DNA of 64,000 bases from Pseudomonas asturiensis (GCF_900143095.1 NZ_FRDA01000025.1:1-64000); one strand, 5' to 3'. Numbered from the stretch's first letter, positions 35,301 to 44,053 are shown. A program made the numbers and translations. The notes: a model not told the origin generated them from the letters alone.

Positions 35301-35451
35301 TGTGGCCGCTGATACAGGTTTGACCCAGCTGCCGGAATTTTGCTGACCTAAGCGTTTACTTCGTAAAGCGTTAGCAGGTCTGACTTTGGGCTGAATGCGT
35401 ATGGGGCAACGCCAAGTCGGCAGCAGGGTCAATTCTGTATCAGCGATAACA
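35301..35451 (-). repeat. 150-bp MITE-like element, copy 2 (inverted)
   Basis: Read on the minus strand it starts TGTTATCGCTGATACAGAAT and reproduces copy 1 including its interior (GACCTGCTAACGCTTTACGA). The other end begins TGTGGCCGCTGATACAGG. With copy 1 it brackets the PEP-mutase-like and epimerase genes like the ends of a composite element. Confidence 0.75.
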
Positions 35452-35787
35452 CTGTATGGCAATCCGTTGTTCGATTTGAAACGTTTGCGTGATGTGGCAG
35501 TGGTTCTCAGGAACAGATGATGCTCACCAGAGTGGACACCGGCAACATCTGCAGCACCAGGCCCTGGATGTCGCCCAAACCCGCCGCTGCGATCGAGCGC
35601 GGATCTGCTGGCTATAGCCCATATCAAAGCGCATGGGCACCGCGCCAGGACTATTGAGTCAGATGCTTTTTCCTTCTTTCTGATTTTTGTGGTAAACACC
35701 TTCGCCTCACGAAGCGCATTCCCCTGACGTGTCACTTCGCGAACCCTGTGGCCAGACGGCTAGATCAATGGAGAAAAGAGGTCCGGC
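35452..35787. other. gap before the exporter operon
   Basis: No complete gene. Short protein-like stretches occur on both strands but cannot be assigned. Promoter elements for the exporter are expected here; I see no convincing -35/-10 pair. A GAGG site lies 10 bases before the ATPase start. Confidence 0.4.
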
Positions 35788-36507
35788 ATGGAGCCACAGT
35801 CGACACATACGCTCATCACTATGAAAGATGTGTGCCAGTCTTATCCTATGGCAGGACACAACTTGCCCGTTCTGCGCGATGTGTCGCTCGATATTCGACG
35901 TGGGCAAACTTGCGCCATTCTCGGTACATCTGGTTCCGGCAAGAGCACTCTGTTGAACATCCTGGGACTTCTTGACCTTCCTACATCCGGCCAATTCTTG
36001 TTCGCTGGCCGCAATATGATCGATGCCACCGCCGACGAGCGCGCTCAGCTACGCAACCGTGAGATCGGTTTCGTGTTCCAGAGCTTCAACTTGCTTCCTC
36101 GCCTTACTGCACTCGATAACGTTGCTCTGCCTCTTTTCTATAGGGGCTTTGCGCGCAACGAAGCGCGTGAATGCGCGCGGGTTCAGATAGCACGCGTGGG
36201 TCTGGATGATCGAGCTCATCATAGGCCTGCTGATCTATCCGGTGGGCAACGTCAGCGTGTGGCGATTGCGCGAGCCTTAGTGGGTAGTCCTTCATTGATT
36301 CTTGCCGACGAGCCGACGGGTAACCTGGACCGCTCAACAGCCCATGACGTGATGAATCTGCTGCTCGGTCTCAACGATGAGGAGGCAGTGACATTAGTCA
36401 TGGTGACTCACGATGCACAATTGGCCGAACGCCTTGACCGCTGCCTGTTGGTTCAAGACGGGATTTTGAAAGAAACTGCGAATAACCGAGCAATGACGGA
36501 TGCTTGA
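35788..36507 (+). CDS. ABC exporter ATPase (MacB/LolD type)
   Basis: 239 residues. Walker A is [11 protein letters not shown], the Q-loop [17 protein letters not shown], the signature [15 protein letters not shown], Walker [13 protein letters not shown] and the H-loop VTHD. The sequence [16 protein letters not shown] is typical of the MacB/LolD/FtsE class, which powers mechanotransmission rather than substrate passage. It overlaps the permease gene by 8 bases. In MacB itself the ATPase and permease are fused; here they are separate proteins. Confidence 0.93.
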   Translation: MEPQSTHTLITMKDVCQSYPMAGHNLPVLRDVSLDIRRGQTCAILGTSGSGKSTLLNILGLLDLPTSGQFLFAGRNMIDATADERAQLRNREIGFVFQSFNLLPRLTALDNVALPLFYRGFARNEARECARVQIARVGLDDRAHHRPADLSGGQRQRVAIARALVGSPSLILADEPTGNLDRSTAHDVMNLLLGLNDEEAVTLVMVTHDAQLAERLDRCLLVQDGILKETANNRAMTDA

Positions 36508-37717
36508 AGGTTCACTTCATCATCAAGGTCCGGGCTTTTTGCAGACGTTGATTGAGTCCCTAGACAGCTTGCGCCTCTTGGGGCGGCGTTCGTGGCTTGC
36601 GATGATGGGCATTGCCGTTGGCTGCGCGGCGATTGTTGCATTGCTGAACATCGGGCAGAACGCCGCGAATGAAGCGATGACGGCCTTCAAGGGGATGGGC
36701 GCCGAGAGCATGGTGGCGTCCTTTCCATTCTCGCAGCTCAACAATCGGGCGCTACCACCCACGCTGGACACTCGGTCGCTTCTGAAAAAGCTTCCCTCAA
36801 TTGCTCAAGTGGCTCCAACAACATTTCATTCTGGTGAAGTTCGTTTCGCAGGACGAAAAGTTGACTCGGCGATTTTGGGGACCACCGGAGGATTAGCCGA
36901 AACCTTAGATCTCAAGCTCGCTCAAGGACGCTTTATCTCCGATTTCGATCAGCAGGCAACCTACATCGTAGCTGGGGCCAAGGTCGCTAATGAGCTTGGG
37001 CTAGGCAGACCGGATAGACCGCTGGTAAGGGGTATGCAGCTTCAGATCGAAGGGTATTTGTTTGAAGTAATCGGTATTGCTCAACCTCAGATACCGAATC
37101 CCTTGATCCCGATTCAGGTAGATGAAGCATTGTTTATACCGATAGAAAGCATGAGACGGCTTCAGCCTTCTCCACAAATTAACAGCGTAATTGCAACGGT
37201 ACACGATGGTGCAATGATCACAGAAAGTGCGAGTGACTTACGTGCTTATTTGGAAGGGTTGTTCAAGGGGCGTGACGTTGAGGTTCTAGTGCCACAACAA
37301 CTGATAGACAGCCTCACACGTCAATCTAATACGTTCTCTTACCTGTTGGCCGGTCTTGGGGGAATTTCCCTCCTGGTCGGCGGAGCCGGGGTGATGAATG
37401 TGATGCTCATGAATGTCTCTGAGCGCCGCCGGGAGATTGGCGTGCGAATGGCCCTCGGTGCGCGTGCACGCGACATTCGCATGTTGTTTCTTCTGGAGGC
37501 GGCCTGCTTGTCAGTGACAGGGTCACTGGTCGGAGCGGCCATCGGACTGCTTTCAGCTTTTTTGTTCGTATGGCTCTCGGGGTGGCGATTTACGCTGGCC
37601 CTTGAATCTCTGCCAATGGGGGTGGGAAGCTCCTTATTGATCGGCCTATTCTTCGGCCTTTATCCCGCAGTGACCGCGTCTCGCCTGCAACCGGTTCAGG
37701 CTTTGCGAGATGATTGA
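36500..37717 (+). CDS. MacB/FtsX-like ABC exporter permease
   Basis: 405 residues with the four-helix MacB/FtsX topology. The first membrane helix is ~31-50 (SWLAMMGIAVGCAAIVALL). A large periplasmic domain (~60-270) follows, then three helices from ~275 on. The C-terminus FFGLYPAVTASRLQPVQALR is the MacB-family hallmark. ERRREIGVRMALGARARDI is the cytoplasmic coupling motif. Such permeases expel periplasmic substrates through a TolC channel. It overlaps the ATPase and the channel gene by 8 bases on each side. Confidence 0.93.
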   Translation: MLEGSLHHQGPGFLQTLIESLDSLRLLGRRSWLAMMGIAVGCAAIVALLNIGQNAANEAMTAFKGMGAESMVASFPFSQLNNRALPPTLDTRSLLKKLPSIAQVAPTTFHSGEVRFAGRKVDSAILGTTGGLAETLDLKLAQGRFISDFDQQATYIVAGAKVANELGLGRPDRPLVRGMQLQIEGYLFEVIGIAQPQIPNPLIPIQVDEALFIPIESMRRLQPSPQINSVIATVHDGAMITESASDLRAYLEGLFKGRDVEVLVPQQLIDSLTRQSNTFSYLLAGLGGISLLVGGAGVMNVMLMNVSERRREIGVRMALGARARDIRMLFLLEAACLSVTGSLVGAAIGLLSAFLFVWLSGWRFTLALESLPMGVGSSLLIGLFFGLYPAVTASRLQPVQALRDD

Positions 37718-39185
37718 GCACCGGCGACTCTGGATTTTTCTGGGGCTGCTGTGGACGCTATTTGCGCCGACGGTGTTCGCAGCGCTAAAGCCGTCTCAAG
37801 CATCGATGCCAGGTGTTGCCGTATCTTTGCGAGGTGAAACGATCAATCTGACGTTGGCTGATGCAGTCTATCTAGGGTTGCGAAACAACCGCTCCATCCG
37901 TAGTGCTTACCTTGAGCGTGTTGCGCAGAAGTTCGATTTGCGCGTCGCTGAGGATATGTTTACACCCAAGTTGGTGTTGAGGGGGGATTATCGGGGTGAG
38001 CGAAGTGAAAGCGATGGTTCACGTAATCGGCAGCTGTCTCCAACAACCACTCTGTTGGGGGAGTTCGGTACACGGCTAAGCCTCTCGTGGGCCAATCAGT
38101 TGACCGATAGTAATAATGACGGGCGTACCCGAAGCGATGGTGCGACGTTTACACTCATACAGCCCTTGCTTCGGGGGGCTGGAGCGGAGGTCACGACAGC
38201 ACCGATGCGCTTGGCAAGGCTTTCCGAATTGACGAACCGTCTTGCGTTAAAAGCGACGGTGGCGCAAACCATCACGCAGATCATCACGTCTTACCGCGAT
38301 TTGCTTCGTGCTCAAGAGCAGTTGCGTATCGCGACAGAGGCGTTGAGCCGTTCACAGCAGTTACTGGATGTAAACAGGGCCATGATTACGGCGGGCCGTA
38401 TGGCTGAATTTGAAATTGTGCAAACGGAGGCCGACTACGCTACACAGGAGTTGGGTGTTCAAGAAGCTCAGAATCAGCTGGATACCTATCGTCTTGAGTT
38501 ACTTCAGCTCTTGGCGTTGGGGCAGGAGTCGCGTATTCAGGCGGTAGAAATGCTGGATGCCACGCCTGTTCAGCTGAGTCGAACGCAGGCGCTTGATACA
38601 GCACTGGAGCAGCAGCCAGCTTACCTTGGGCAGCTGATTTCGCACGAACAGGCCGGCATCAACCTAGCGGTTGCCCGCAATAACCAGTTGTGGGATGTCT
38701 CATTGGTCGGCGGAGCAAGTCAGGTTAGTGATCGTTACCCTGATAGAGAGGGGCAGCGTTCGGATCGGCGCTGGGAGGGTTATGCGGGAATCCAGGTCGA
38801 AATTCCGATTGGCGATCTCAATCGTCGGCAGGAGATGGTGCGTGCCCAGGTAAATCTGGAGAACCAAGGGATCGGGGTAGTCGAGGCTCGCCAAACCTTA
38901 GAGCGAGATGTAACGAACGCGGTTCGTACAGTAGGCACGCGGTGGCGCCAGTACGAAATTTCGTTGCGTGCGCGGGATTTATCGCGCCGAAAGCTTGATA
39001 TTGAACGACAGAAGTTACAAGTCGGTCGCTCAAGCAATTTTCAAGTCATCAGTTATGAGACTGATTTTCGTAACGTACAAAATACAAGCTTGGACGCGCT
39101 CATCTCTTATTTGAATGCAAAAACCCTTCTGGATCAGGCATTAGGGACCACTTTGTCGAGTTGGGATATTGTCCTTAATGATTAA
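37710..39185 (+). CDS. TolC-family outer-membrane channel
   Basis: 491 residues with an N-terminal signal sequence (WIFLGLLWTLFAPTVFA). Two repeats of the outer-membrane efflux protein family follow, with long helices (LTLADAVYLGLRNNRSIRSA; QTEADYATQELGVQEAQNQLD) and beta segments (LSLSWANQL; DVSLVGGA). It forms a trimeric tunnel across the outer membrane and periplasm. It overlaps the permease gene by 8 bases and the adaptor gene by 8 bases. Confidence 0.9.
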   Translation: MIEHRRLWIFLGLLWTLFAPTVFAALKPSQASMPGVAVSLRGETINLTLADAVYLGLRNNRSIRSAYLERVAQKFDLRVAEDMFTPKLVLRGDYRGERSESDGSRNRQLSPTTTLLGEFGTRLSLSWANQLTDSNNDGRTRSDGATFTLIQPLLRGAGAEVTTAPMRLARLSELTNRLALKATVAQTITQIITSYRDLLRAQEQLRIATEALSRSQQLLDVNRAMITAGRMAEFEIVQTEADYATQELGVQEAQNQLDTYRLELLQLLALGQESRIQAVEMLDATPVQLSRTQALDTALEQQPAYLGQLISHEQAGINLAVARNNQLWDVSLVGGASQVSDRYPDREGQRSDRRWEGYAGIQVEIPIGDLNRRQEMVRAQVNLENQGIGVVEARQTLERDVTNAVRTVGTRWRQYEISLRARDLSRRKLDIERQKLQVGRSSNFQVISYETDFRNVQNTSLDALISYLNAKTLLDQALGTTLSSWDIVLND

Positions 39186-40461
39186 ACTTACCGGATTTTC
39201 TCGTCGGAACAATCTGCGATTGCTCCTCGTGGCGGCAGCTTTAGTGGCGGTGGTCGTTGCAGTAGTAGCTGCAGTACCTCGACTTCAAAGGGAGCAGACC
39301 GCAGTGTCCAGCTGGTTCAAGGTGGACTATCAGCCCTTGGAAAATCGACTGGGGCTTGTTGGACGTATTGAGGCAGCGATGCAACAAACTATGTCATCGC
39401 CTTTCGAGGGAGTTGTTGCGGACGTCGCTGTAAAAGAAGGCCAGCGTGTTGAGCGTGGACAACGCTTGCTGAGCCTAGACACGACGCAACTGGATATCCA
39501 GTTGCGTTCCGCTTTGGCGGAGCAACTGATCGCCAGGCGTAATGTGCTGGAAGTCGAACACTGGTCTAAAGGACAGGACGTCGCTCGGGCAAAACGGACG
39601 CTTTCCAGCGTCCAGTCTACTTTGGATGATAGCGAAAGCCGCTTGGCAGAAACAAAAGTCCTTCTGGCCCAAGGAATTGTGCCGCGGATGGAGTTAGATG
39701 CAGTTGAGCAGCAGGTACGGTCGCAACGGTTAGATCTGGCGGCTGCCCAGTCGGAACTCGGCGAGGTCCTGAAAAAAGGGGGCGAAGAGCATCTTCAGAT
39801 AGCTCAGATGCAATGGGCCAATACTCAGTCACGTTACAAATCACTTGTTGAGCAACAGGCACAACGAGAGGTACTAGCACCATTCGCCGGCGTGGTGATT
39901 CGTTCACGCACGCCCCAAGGAAATGGCGTTAATCTGCCCTTCATACAAAAAGGGCAGCGTATTGGTCAAGGCGCCCCGTTATTTGAGCTGATCAATATCG
40001 AGCAGGTGCAAGTTGTTGCGCGGGTCGAGGAAAGCGACGTTCATCAGCTCCACGAGGGGCTGCCGGTGGAAATCACTGGTGATGGTTTCGATGGTGTGGT
40101 GCTGCATGGTCAAATTAACAGCGTCGGTGTACAGGGTGTCGATGCACAGGCTACATCTGGCGGTGCATTTTATGAGGTGATTGCTTCAATTAAAGATATC
40201 GAGAGCGAGCAACTGCAGCGATTGCGACTTGGAATGAGTGCGAGGCTGCAGATCGTCACCTATCACCGTGATCGCGGTCTAGTGGTGCCGCTTGAGGCAC
40301 TGTCCAGCGACAGTCATGGGCGGCCCGTTGTGACCTATCGCCCTACTTTGTCTGAAAGACCAAGCCAAGTGGTGGTAACAACGGGGCGGACCATGCCTGA
40401 TGGTCTTGAGGTAGAGAATCTTGAGCCGGGGTACGTTGAGTTGAAGCCCGCGCAGCTCTGA
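39178..40461 (+). CDS. HlyD/MacA-like periplasmic adaptor
   Basis: 427 residues from ATG 39178, overlapping the channel gene by 8 bases. An N-terminal membrane anchor (~12-33, LRLLLVAAALVAVVVAVVAAV) is followed by the lipoyl half-motif SPFEGVVADVAVKEGQRVERGQRLLSLD. A long helical hairpin (~100-210) and the second lipoyl half VLAPFAGVVI complete the adaptor core, with beta-barrel and membrane-proximal domains. It bridges the permease and the TolC-like channel. Confidence 0.92.
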   Translation: MIKLTGFSRRNNLRLLLVAAALVAVVVAVVAAVPRLQREQTAVSSWFKVDYQPLENRLGLVGRIEAAMQQTMSSPFEGVVADVAVKEGQRVERGQRLLSLDTTQLDIQLRSALAEQLIARRNVLEVEHWSKGQDVARAKRTLSSVQSTLDDSESRLAETKVLLAQGIVPRMELDAVEQQVRSQRLDLAAAQSELGEVLKKGGEEHLQIAQMQWANTQSRYKSLVEQQAQREVLAPFAGVVIRSRTPQGNGVNLPFIQKGQRIGQGAPLFELINIEQVQVVARVEESDVHQLHEGLPVEITGDGFDGVVLHGQINSVGVQGVDAQATSGGAFYEVIASIKDIESEQLQRLRLGMSARLQIVTYHRDRGLVVPLEALSSDSHGRPVVTYRPTLSERPSQVVVTTGRTMPDGLEVENLEPGYVELKPAQL

Positions 40462-40767
40462 CGAAAGTCCAGGTATGGTTGGATTGCAAAGCTTGTGATA
40501 CAGTCTGGTACTGATAGGGATGTCATAGTAAGTGCTGTCTAGATGTGAAGTGTTCTGCGGGATGCAATGAGCACGTCATATTTCTTATGCATTATCTTTC
40601 CCTCAATTAGATCACAGAACTGCTTTCCTTGTGGTGGAAGGAGTGTGTTTGGATTTTGCATGTTATTTTATAATGTGTGATTTTTACTGTTGGTCGAATT
40701 GTTGTGGCGATATTTTGCTGCTTTATGAAAAATATGAACATGGAATTCAATTCAAAGGAATAAATGT
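40462..40767 (+). promoter_or_regulatory. AT-rich leader before the secreted-protein gene
   Basis: A 306-base gap without a gene. It becomes AT-rich after 40600 and contains TATAAT at 40669-40674, with only weak -35 candidates (TTGGAT at 40649 is too close). AAGGAA lies 7 bases before the next ATG. Separate transcription of the downstream gene is likely. Confidence 0.4.
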
Positions 40768-41214
40768 ATGAAAATGTCGAAATCAGTTTTTCCGGTACTG
40801 GCTGTAAGTATGTTGATTGCGGGTTCAGCCCTTGCAGGTCCTCCCGTTGCTGTTACTTTCAAGAATCTTGGGACAGCCGATGCCACTTACAAAATCATTA
40901 CCAGTAATGAAGCAACGACTAATGTTAATTCGACCCCGAAGCCAATGACTACGGTCCTGGCGGGTGACTCTAATACTTATACCATTCAGAGTAATCTTTC
41001 GCCTATTGTCAACTATGCGAACTTGCGTTACACCATTGGTGGGAAGACTTGTACTTTCCTAGCAACCTACGTTGGGACGGTTGGCCAGTTAGGTTCGACT
41101 GTTCCAAAATGGAACAATACAGCAACGCCTAGCGGTGGTGCAGTATGTACGGCGAAAGTAACGTCAACCAATATCTCCACATACGCTTGGGCTGTTGAAT
41201 TCACCATGAAGTAA
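40768..41214 (+). CDS. small Sec-exported protein, candidate exporter substrate
   Basis: 148 residues. A textbook signal peptide (MKMSKSVFPVLAVSMLIAGSALA) would be cut after residue 23. The mature ~125 residues are rich in Thr, Asn and beta-branched residues. They have exactly two cysteines (GGKTCTF and GGAVCTAK), likely one disulfide, and end in an aromatic strand WAVEFTMK, suggesting a small beta-sandwich. I recognise no family. It directly follows a MacB-type exporter operon on the same strand. MacAB-TolC systems take up folded periplasmic proteins, so secretion of this protein is a natural but untested inference. Confidence 0.75.
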   Translation: MKMSKSVFPVLAVSMLIAGSALAGPPVAVTFKNLGTADATYKIITSNEATTNVNSTPKPMTTVLAGDSNTYTIQSNLSPIVNYANLRYTIGGKTCTFLATYVGTVGQLGSTVPKWNNTATPSGGAVCTAKVTSTNISTYAWAVEFTMK

Positions 41215-41382
41215 TACCCACGCTGGGCCTGGCGGTGTGCTGCTTGCGCAGATCCTACCTGTGCCGCTGGGCCTGCACCGGTTTTTTGTCCATTCATCGC
41301 GTAGTATTACAGTTTTTTTGAGTGCTGCCGATAATAGACTAGCTGGGAATTCAGAAATGGCTAATAACATGGAGGCATAACT

Positions 41383-42156
41383 ATGGTCGTTTCGATAGAC
41401 TCAAATAAGGTATCCAACTCGCAGGTTTCCAATATGACCGCGAGCCAAAATAAATCGCTGACTAAAAATCAGGTGACTACTGAATACGCCGCTGGTGGCA
41501 GTCAGAAAGATACCAGTAGCTTTTCTTCACTCTCTCTGCAGTTGAGTGAGAGTGCGGCGCGTGCGGCGGCAAGGGACTCGAGCTTGAGCAGGAAAGAGCT
41601 TGGTGCAAAAGCCAGTGAGCTTTTGAGCCAGATTTCTGGTGATGGTTATTTCGCCAACAAAAAAGCCATCGATGCAGAAGTGCCTGACACTCAGGACCCT
41701 GAGTTATTGGCACGTGCGGAGAATGCGACGCAATTCGTCAATGGCAACGGTAAAAATCCATTTGCGGGTATGTCGAGCGATCAGCTCTCATTGATTATCT
41801 ATGATGACAGCGGGAGTTTTACGACTAATGAGCGCCGCGCAGCGTTGAGTGAGTCATCCGATCGCGAATACGCCTGGCAGCAAAAGGTTGTTGCTAGTGC
41901 GATGGCAGAATATAATGGAACCGGGAAGCTAACGAAATTCTTTACTGAAGCCCTTGAACATTACAAGGATTTACCCGCTATTGAGCAGGCACAATATCCT
42001 AATAGTTATGAGGCGAAGCTACAGGGTTGGATAGCACTCGATTTCAACTACAAGACCCATACCGCTGAAGGCACGGGCAGTGCACAGGACGTGATGGACA
42101 AGGTCTTAAATCTCGACAAACAGATGTTTGATGACACTAGTGCAGATACCGCTTGA
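41383..42156 (+). CDS. unrecognised 257-residue protein
   Basis: The start ATG lies behind GGAGG (41370-41374). The first ~75 residues are low-complexity (Ser, Gln, Asn, Thr) without a signal peptide or membrane segment, like a disordered secretion or chaperone-binding leader. The remainder is helical and acidic, with FAGMSSDQLSLIIYDDSGSFTTNERRAAL resembling an EF-hand-like or helix-loop-helix stretch. I recall similar Pseudomonas proteins of unknown function but cannot name a family. It is the last gene of the cargo, 168 bases after the small secreted protein, same strand. Confidence 0.65.
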   Translation: MVVSIDSNKVSNSQVSNMTASQNKSLTKNQVTTEYAAGGSQKDTSSFSSLSLQLSESAARAAARDSSLSRKELGAKASELLSQISGDGYFANKKAIDAEVPDTQDPELLARAENATQFVNGNGKNPFAGMSSDQLSLIIYDDSGSFTTNERRAALSESSDREYAWQQKVVASAMAEYNGTGKLTKFFTEALEHYKDLPAIEQAQYPNSYEAKLQGWIALDFNYKTHTAEGTGSAQDVMDKVLNLDKQMFDDTSADTA

Positions 42157-42210
42157 GTACAATACGCACTCGCCATTGCGTCTTTTCAAGAGGAACGCCC
42201 CGTATCCGTA

Positions 42211-42241
42211 TAATGCTGTTAATTTAAACGAAACAGCATTA
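42211..42241. other. hairpin after the cargo genes
   Basis: The arms AATGCTGTT and AACAGCATT are perfectly complementary with a 12-base AT-rich loop, 55 bases after the stop. No T-run follows, so it may be a weak terminator. Confidence 0.45.
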
Positions 42242-42317
42242 CGAAAAATTAGAAACCAAGCATTTTGGAGAATCGCCGTATTCCAAGGCGGTTACATGCC
42301 CATCGACAATAACGGAG

Positions 42318-42468
42318 TGTCATCGCCAGCATAGGATTGACCCAGTTGCTAAAAACTCACTAACCCATGCATCCACCTTACGGACCATTACCGGTGCGGA
42401 GCTTTCACCAATCGATGCTGGGTCAGCGTGGCATCGGCCAGTGGGTCAACTCGATGTCAGCGTCAACA
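42318..42468 (+). repeat. 150-bp MITE-like element, copy 3 (divergent)
   Basis: The left end TGTCATCGCCAGCATAGGAT is followed by TGACCCAGTTGC. The right end read inward is TGTTGACGCTGACATCGAGT followed by TGACCCACTGGC. The length (151 bp) and end pattern match copies 1 and 2, but the interior differs. It may derive from a related but distinct parent element. Confidence 0.6.
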
Positions 42469-42624
42469 TACCGATGGCTGTTCGCACCGCGACTGACCAG
42501 TTCGAGATGCTAGATCAGCTTCAGCAAGGCAACCCCGTATTTTCGCAGAGACGGGCGGATGCCGGATTTAGCCGCTTATCGGCACCGGGAGGAGGTTAAG
42601 AGTGATAGTCAGTCGGTTGGCAAA

Positions 42625-42808
42625 GCCGGTCCGCCCTAGCGGCGAATCGAGCCAATTGATGGTTGTGAAATGCCCGCGACAGTTTTTAATACCTAGAGCA
42701 ACTCATGGAATGGCCGTTTTTGGACGTCGCGACAGTTTTTGGAGCTGGTTTGGGTTTCAGCCATACCCCGTGTTTGCTAGGTTTTGCGCGACAGTTTTTA
42801 TTCCTTAG
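42625..42808 (+). repeat. right-end repeats of the Tn7-like element
   Basis: Three copies of GCGACAGTTTTT lie at 42676, 42729 and 42788. The first continues AATACCTAG, an exact inverse of the left-end unit. The third continues ATTCCTTAG. They are spaced about 53 and 59 bases apart. The block 42625-42684 is repeated at 33104-33163. Beyond 42808 to 43005 I see no gene. Confidence 0.75.
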
Positions 42809-43005
42809 CTTCAGTTTTGTGAATCAAACCGGTCGCTTGTGAATTAAAACGTTCGCAAGTGGCCGCTTTCCCACTTCGAGTTTTCATGACGCCGCGAATG
42901 CAGCTAGCTGTGGTCTGAGCGATCAGGGCATCTAGCTTCTGCGCAACAAATTTCTGTTGGCTCGCAGTTAACCATCATGGCATTTGACAGGGTTTGAATT
43001 TATCT

Positions 43006-43557
43006 ATGGGTCGTTCCTTTGCCTGGGTCTTTCCGTTGTGCCTGGTGGCTGTTTTGGGTGCGGGTTGTTCTTCTCATAAAGGCCCGCCGCCGGCCAAACC
43101 CAAGCCGGTCGTGCTGATGGCAGATGACCAACATGCGAAGATTATTTTCAGAATGCTCAGCACCGAATCGCTGGTGAGCTTTAGCGCTGGGCCCGTGGGG
43201 AATTTGAGCAGCGTGGGGGGTGTTTACAACGATTCCCTGGAGCAACAGGCGCCGGCATTGTTCCGAGGGTTATACAAGGGCCTGGCCCGTGGGCTCTATC
43301 GTGCCCGGCCGTTCCGTGAGACGTTGGTGCCGGCGGATCAGTTGACGGTGGTGGAGGGCGTTGCGAACTGGCGCAATGATCGCGGGACCTCGTACAGCCT
43401 GGAAAAGTGCGGGCCGTTGTCGCTCAGCTTTCTGCCGAAAGCGAACAAGACCTATCTGGTGGAGTTTGATTTGCAGGGGTTCTCGGAGTGCAGCCAGAAG
43501 GTTTATGACGTGACGGTGGAAGGGCAGAAGGAGTTGGTTTTACCGGTAACGGAATGA
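43006..43557 (+). CDS. predicted outer-membrane or periplasmic lipoprotein
   Basis: 183 residues from ATG 43006. The signal sequence FAWVFPLCLVAVLGAGC ends in a lipobox (LGAGC), so the mature protein starts at a lipidated Cys followed by SSHKGPPPAKPKP, a Pro-rich tether. Two cysteines in the body (EKCGPLSLSF and FSECSQKV) may form a disulfide. I recognise no domain. It is the first core-type gene right of the island and was probably next to glmS before the insertion. The TTG at 42994 is an unlikely start. Confidence 0.75.
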   Translation: MGRSFAWVFPLCLVAVLGAGCSSHKGPPPAKPKPVVLMADDQHAKIIFRMLSTESLVSFSAGPVGNLSSVGGVYNDSLEQQAPALFRGLYKGLARGLYRARPFRETLVPADQLTVVEGVANWRNDRGTSYSLEKCGPLSLSFLPKANKTYLVEFDLQGFSECSQKVYDVTVEGQKELVLPVTE

Positions 43558-43642
43558 CCGGTCACGACGCGCAAAATACGGCGAGCGCCGCGATGACTCT
43601 TGAAAAACGGCGCCTGCTCCAGAACCTCTCCAAGGAATACCT

Positions 43643-43817
43643 GTGCAACGAATTGCGTTATTGCTTTCCATGGCAGCCGTAGGGGGGCTGTTAGTCAGCC
43701 AGTGACGCTGAGCAACAGTGCGGTAAAGGCATGGGGCAGTTCGGGATCAGCATCAACAGCCAGGTTTCAACAGGTTATGAAAGTATCCGAAAACGCCGTG
43801 TTAGAGCATGGCGATAG
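43643..43817 (+). pseudogene. possible frameshifted small secreted protein
   Basis: A GTG at 43643, six bases after AAGGA, opens a signal-like sequence QRIALLLSMAAVGGLLVSQ that stops at 43703. One frame over, the reading continues without break as DAEQQCGKGMGQFGISINSQ to a stop at 43817. A single-base lesion near 43700 would explain this. Support is limited to the good start site and the signal-like sequence; it may be coincidence. The rest of 43558-44053 shows nothing. Confidence 0.3.
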
Positions 43818-44053
43818 TTTTCACTCTCTAAAACCAGTGATTATCTTAGAGAATTAAAGCCGCACAGATTGCTCGAGACACGACTTCGCCTTCAACGTTT
43901 CCCTGTCGTTCTTCGATTCCCAAGGACCCGTTCGCGTTGCAATCGGAATGACGGGTCCGATTCGTTCCGCTCGATGCTGGACAGCTTCCCACGTCCTTGC
44001 TGAACACTGGCGCCCGTTCTGGGTGGCCCATGAATGTTATTGAAAACACAGCC

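Larger units (their letters stand above)
31207..42808. mobile_element. Tn7-like island at attTn7 (TniQ only; boundaries approximate)
   Basis: The island lies immediately downstream of glmS, the Tn7 attachment site. At the left are two tandem copies of TAGGTATTAAAAACTGTCGC (31208-31247). At the right are three copies of the inverse, GCGACAGTTTTT plus variable tail (42676-42696, 42729-42740, 42788-42808). These are outward-facing repeats, as expected of TnsB-binding sites. It encodes a TniQ/TnsD-like protein but no TnsA, TnsB or TnsC. G+C is lower than in the flanking core genes. Exact termini and target duplication could not be fixed: a TGT occurs at 31191 on the left, but I find no matching ACA end on the right. 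Confidence 0.7.

Noticed and set aside
42602-42808. 68-residue frame at the right end of the island
   Set aside because: It consists almost entirely of the end repeats and has no ribosome-binding site.
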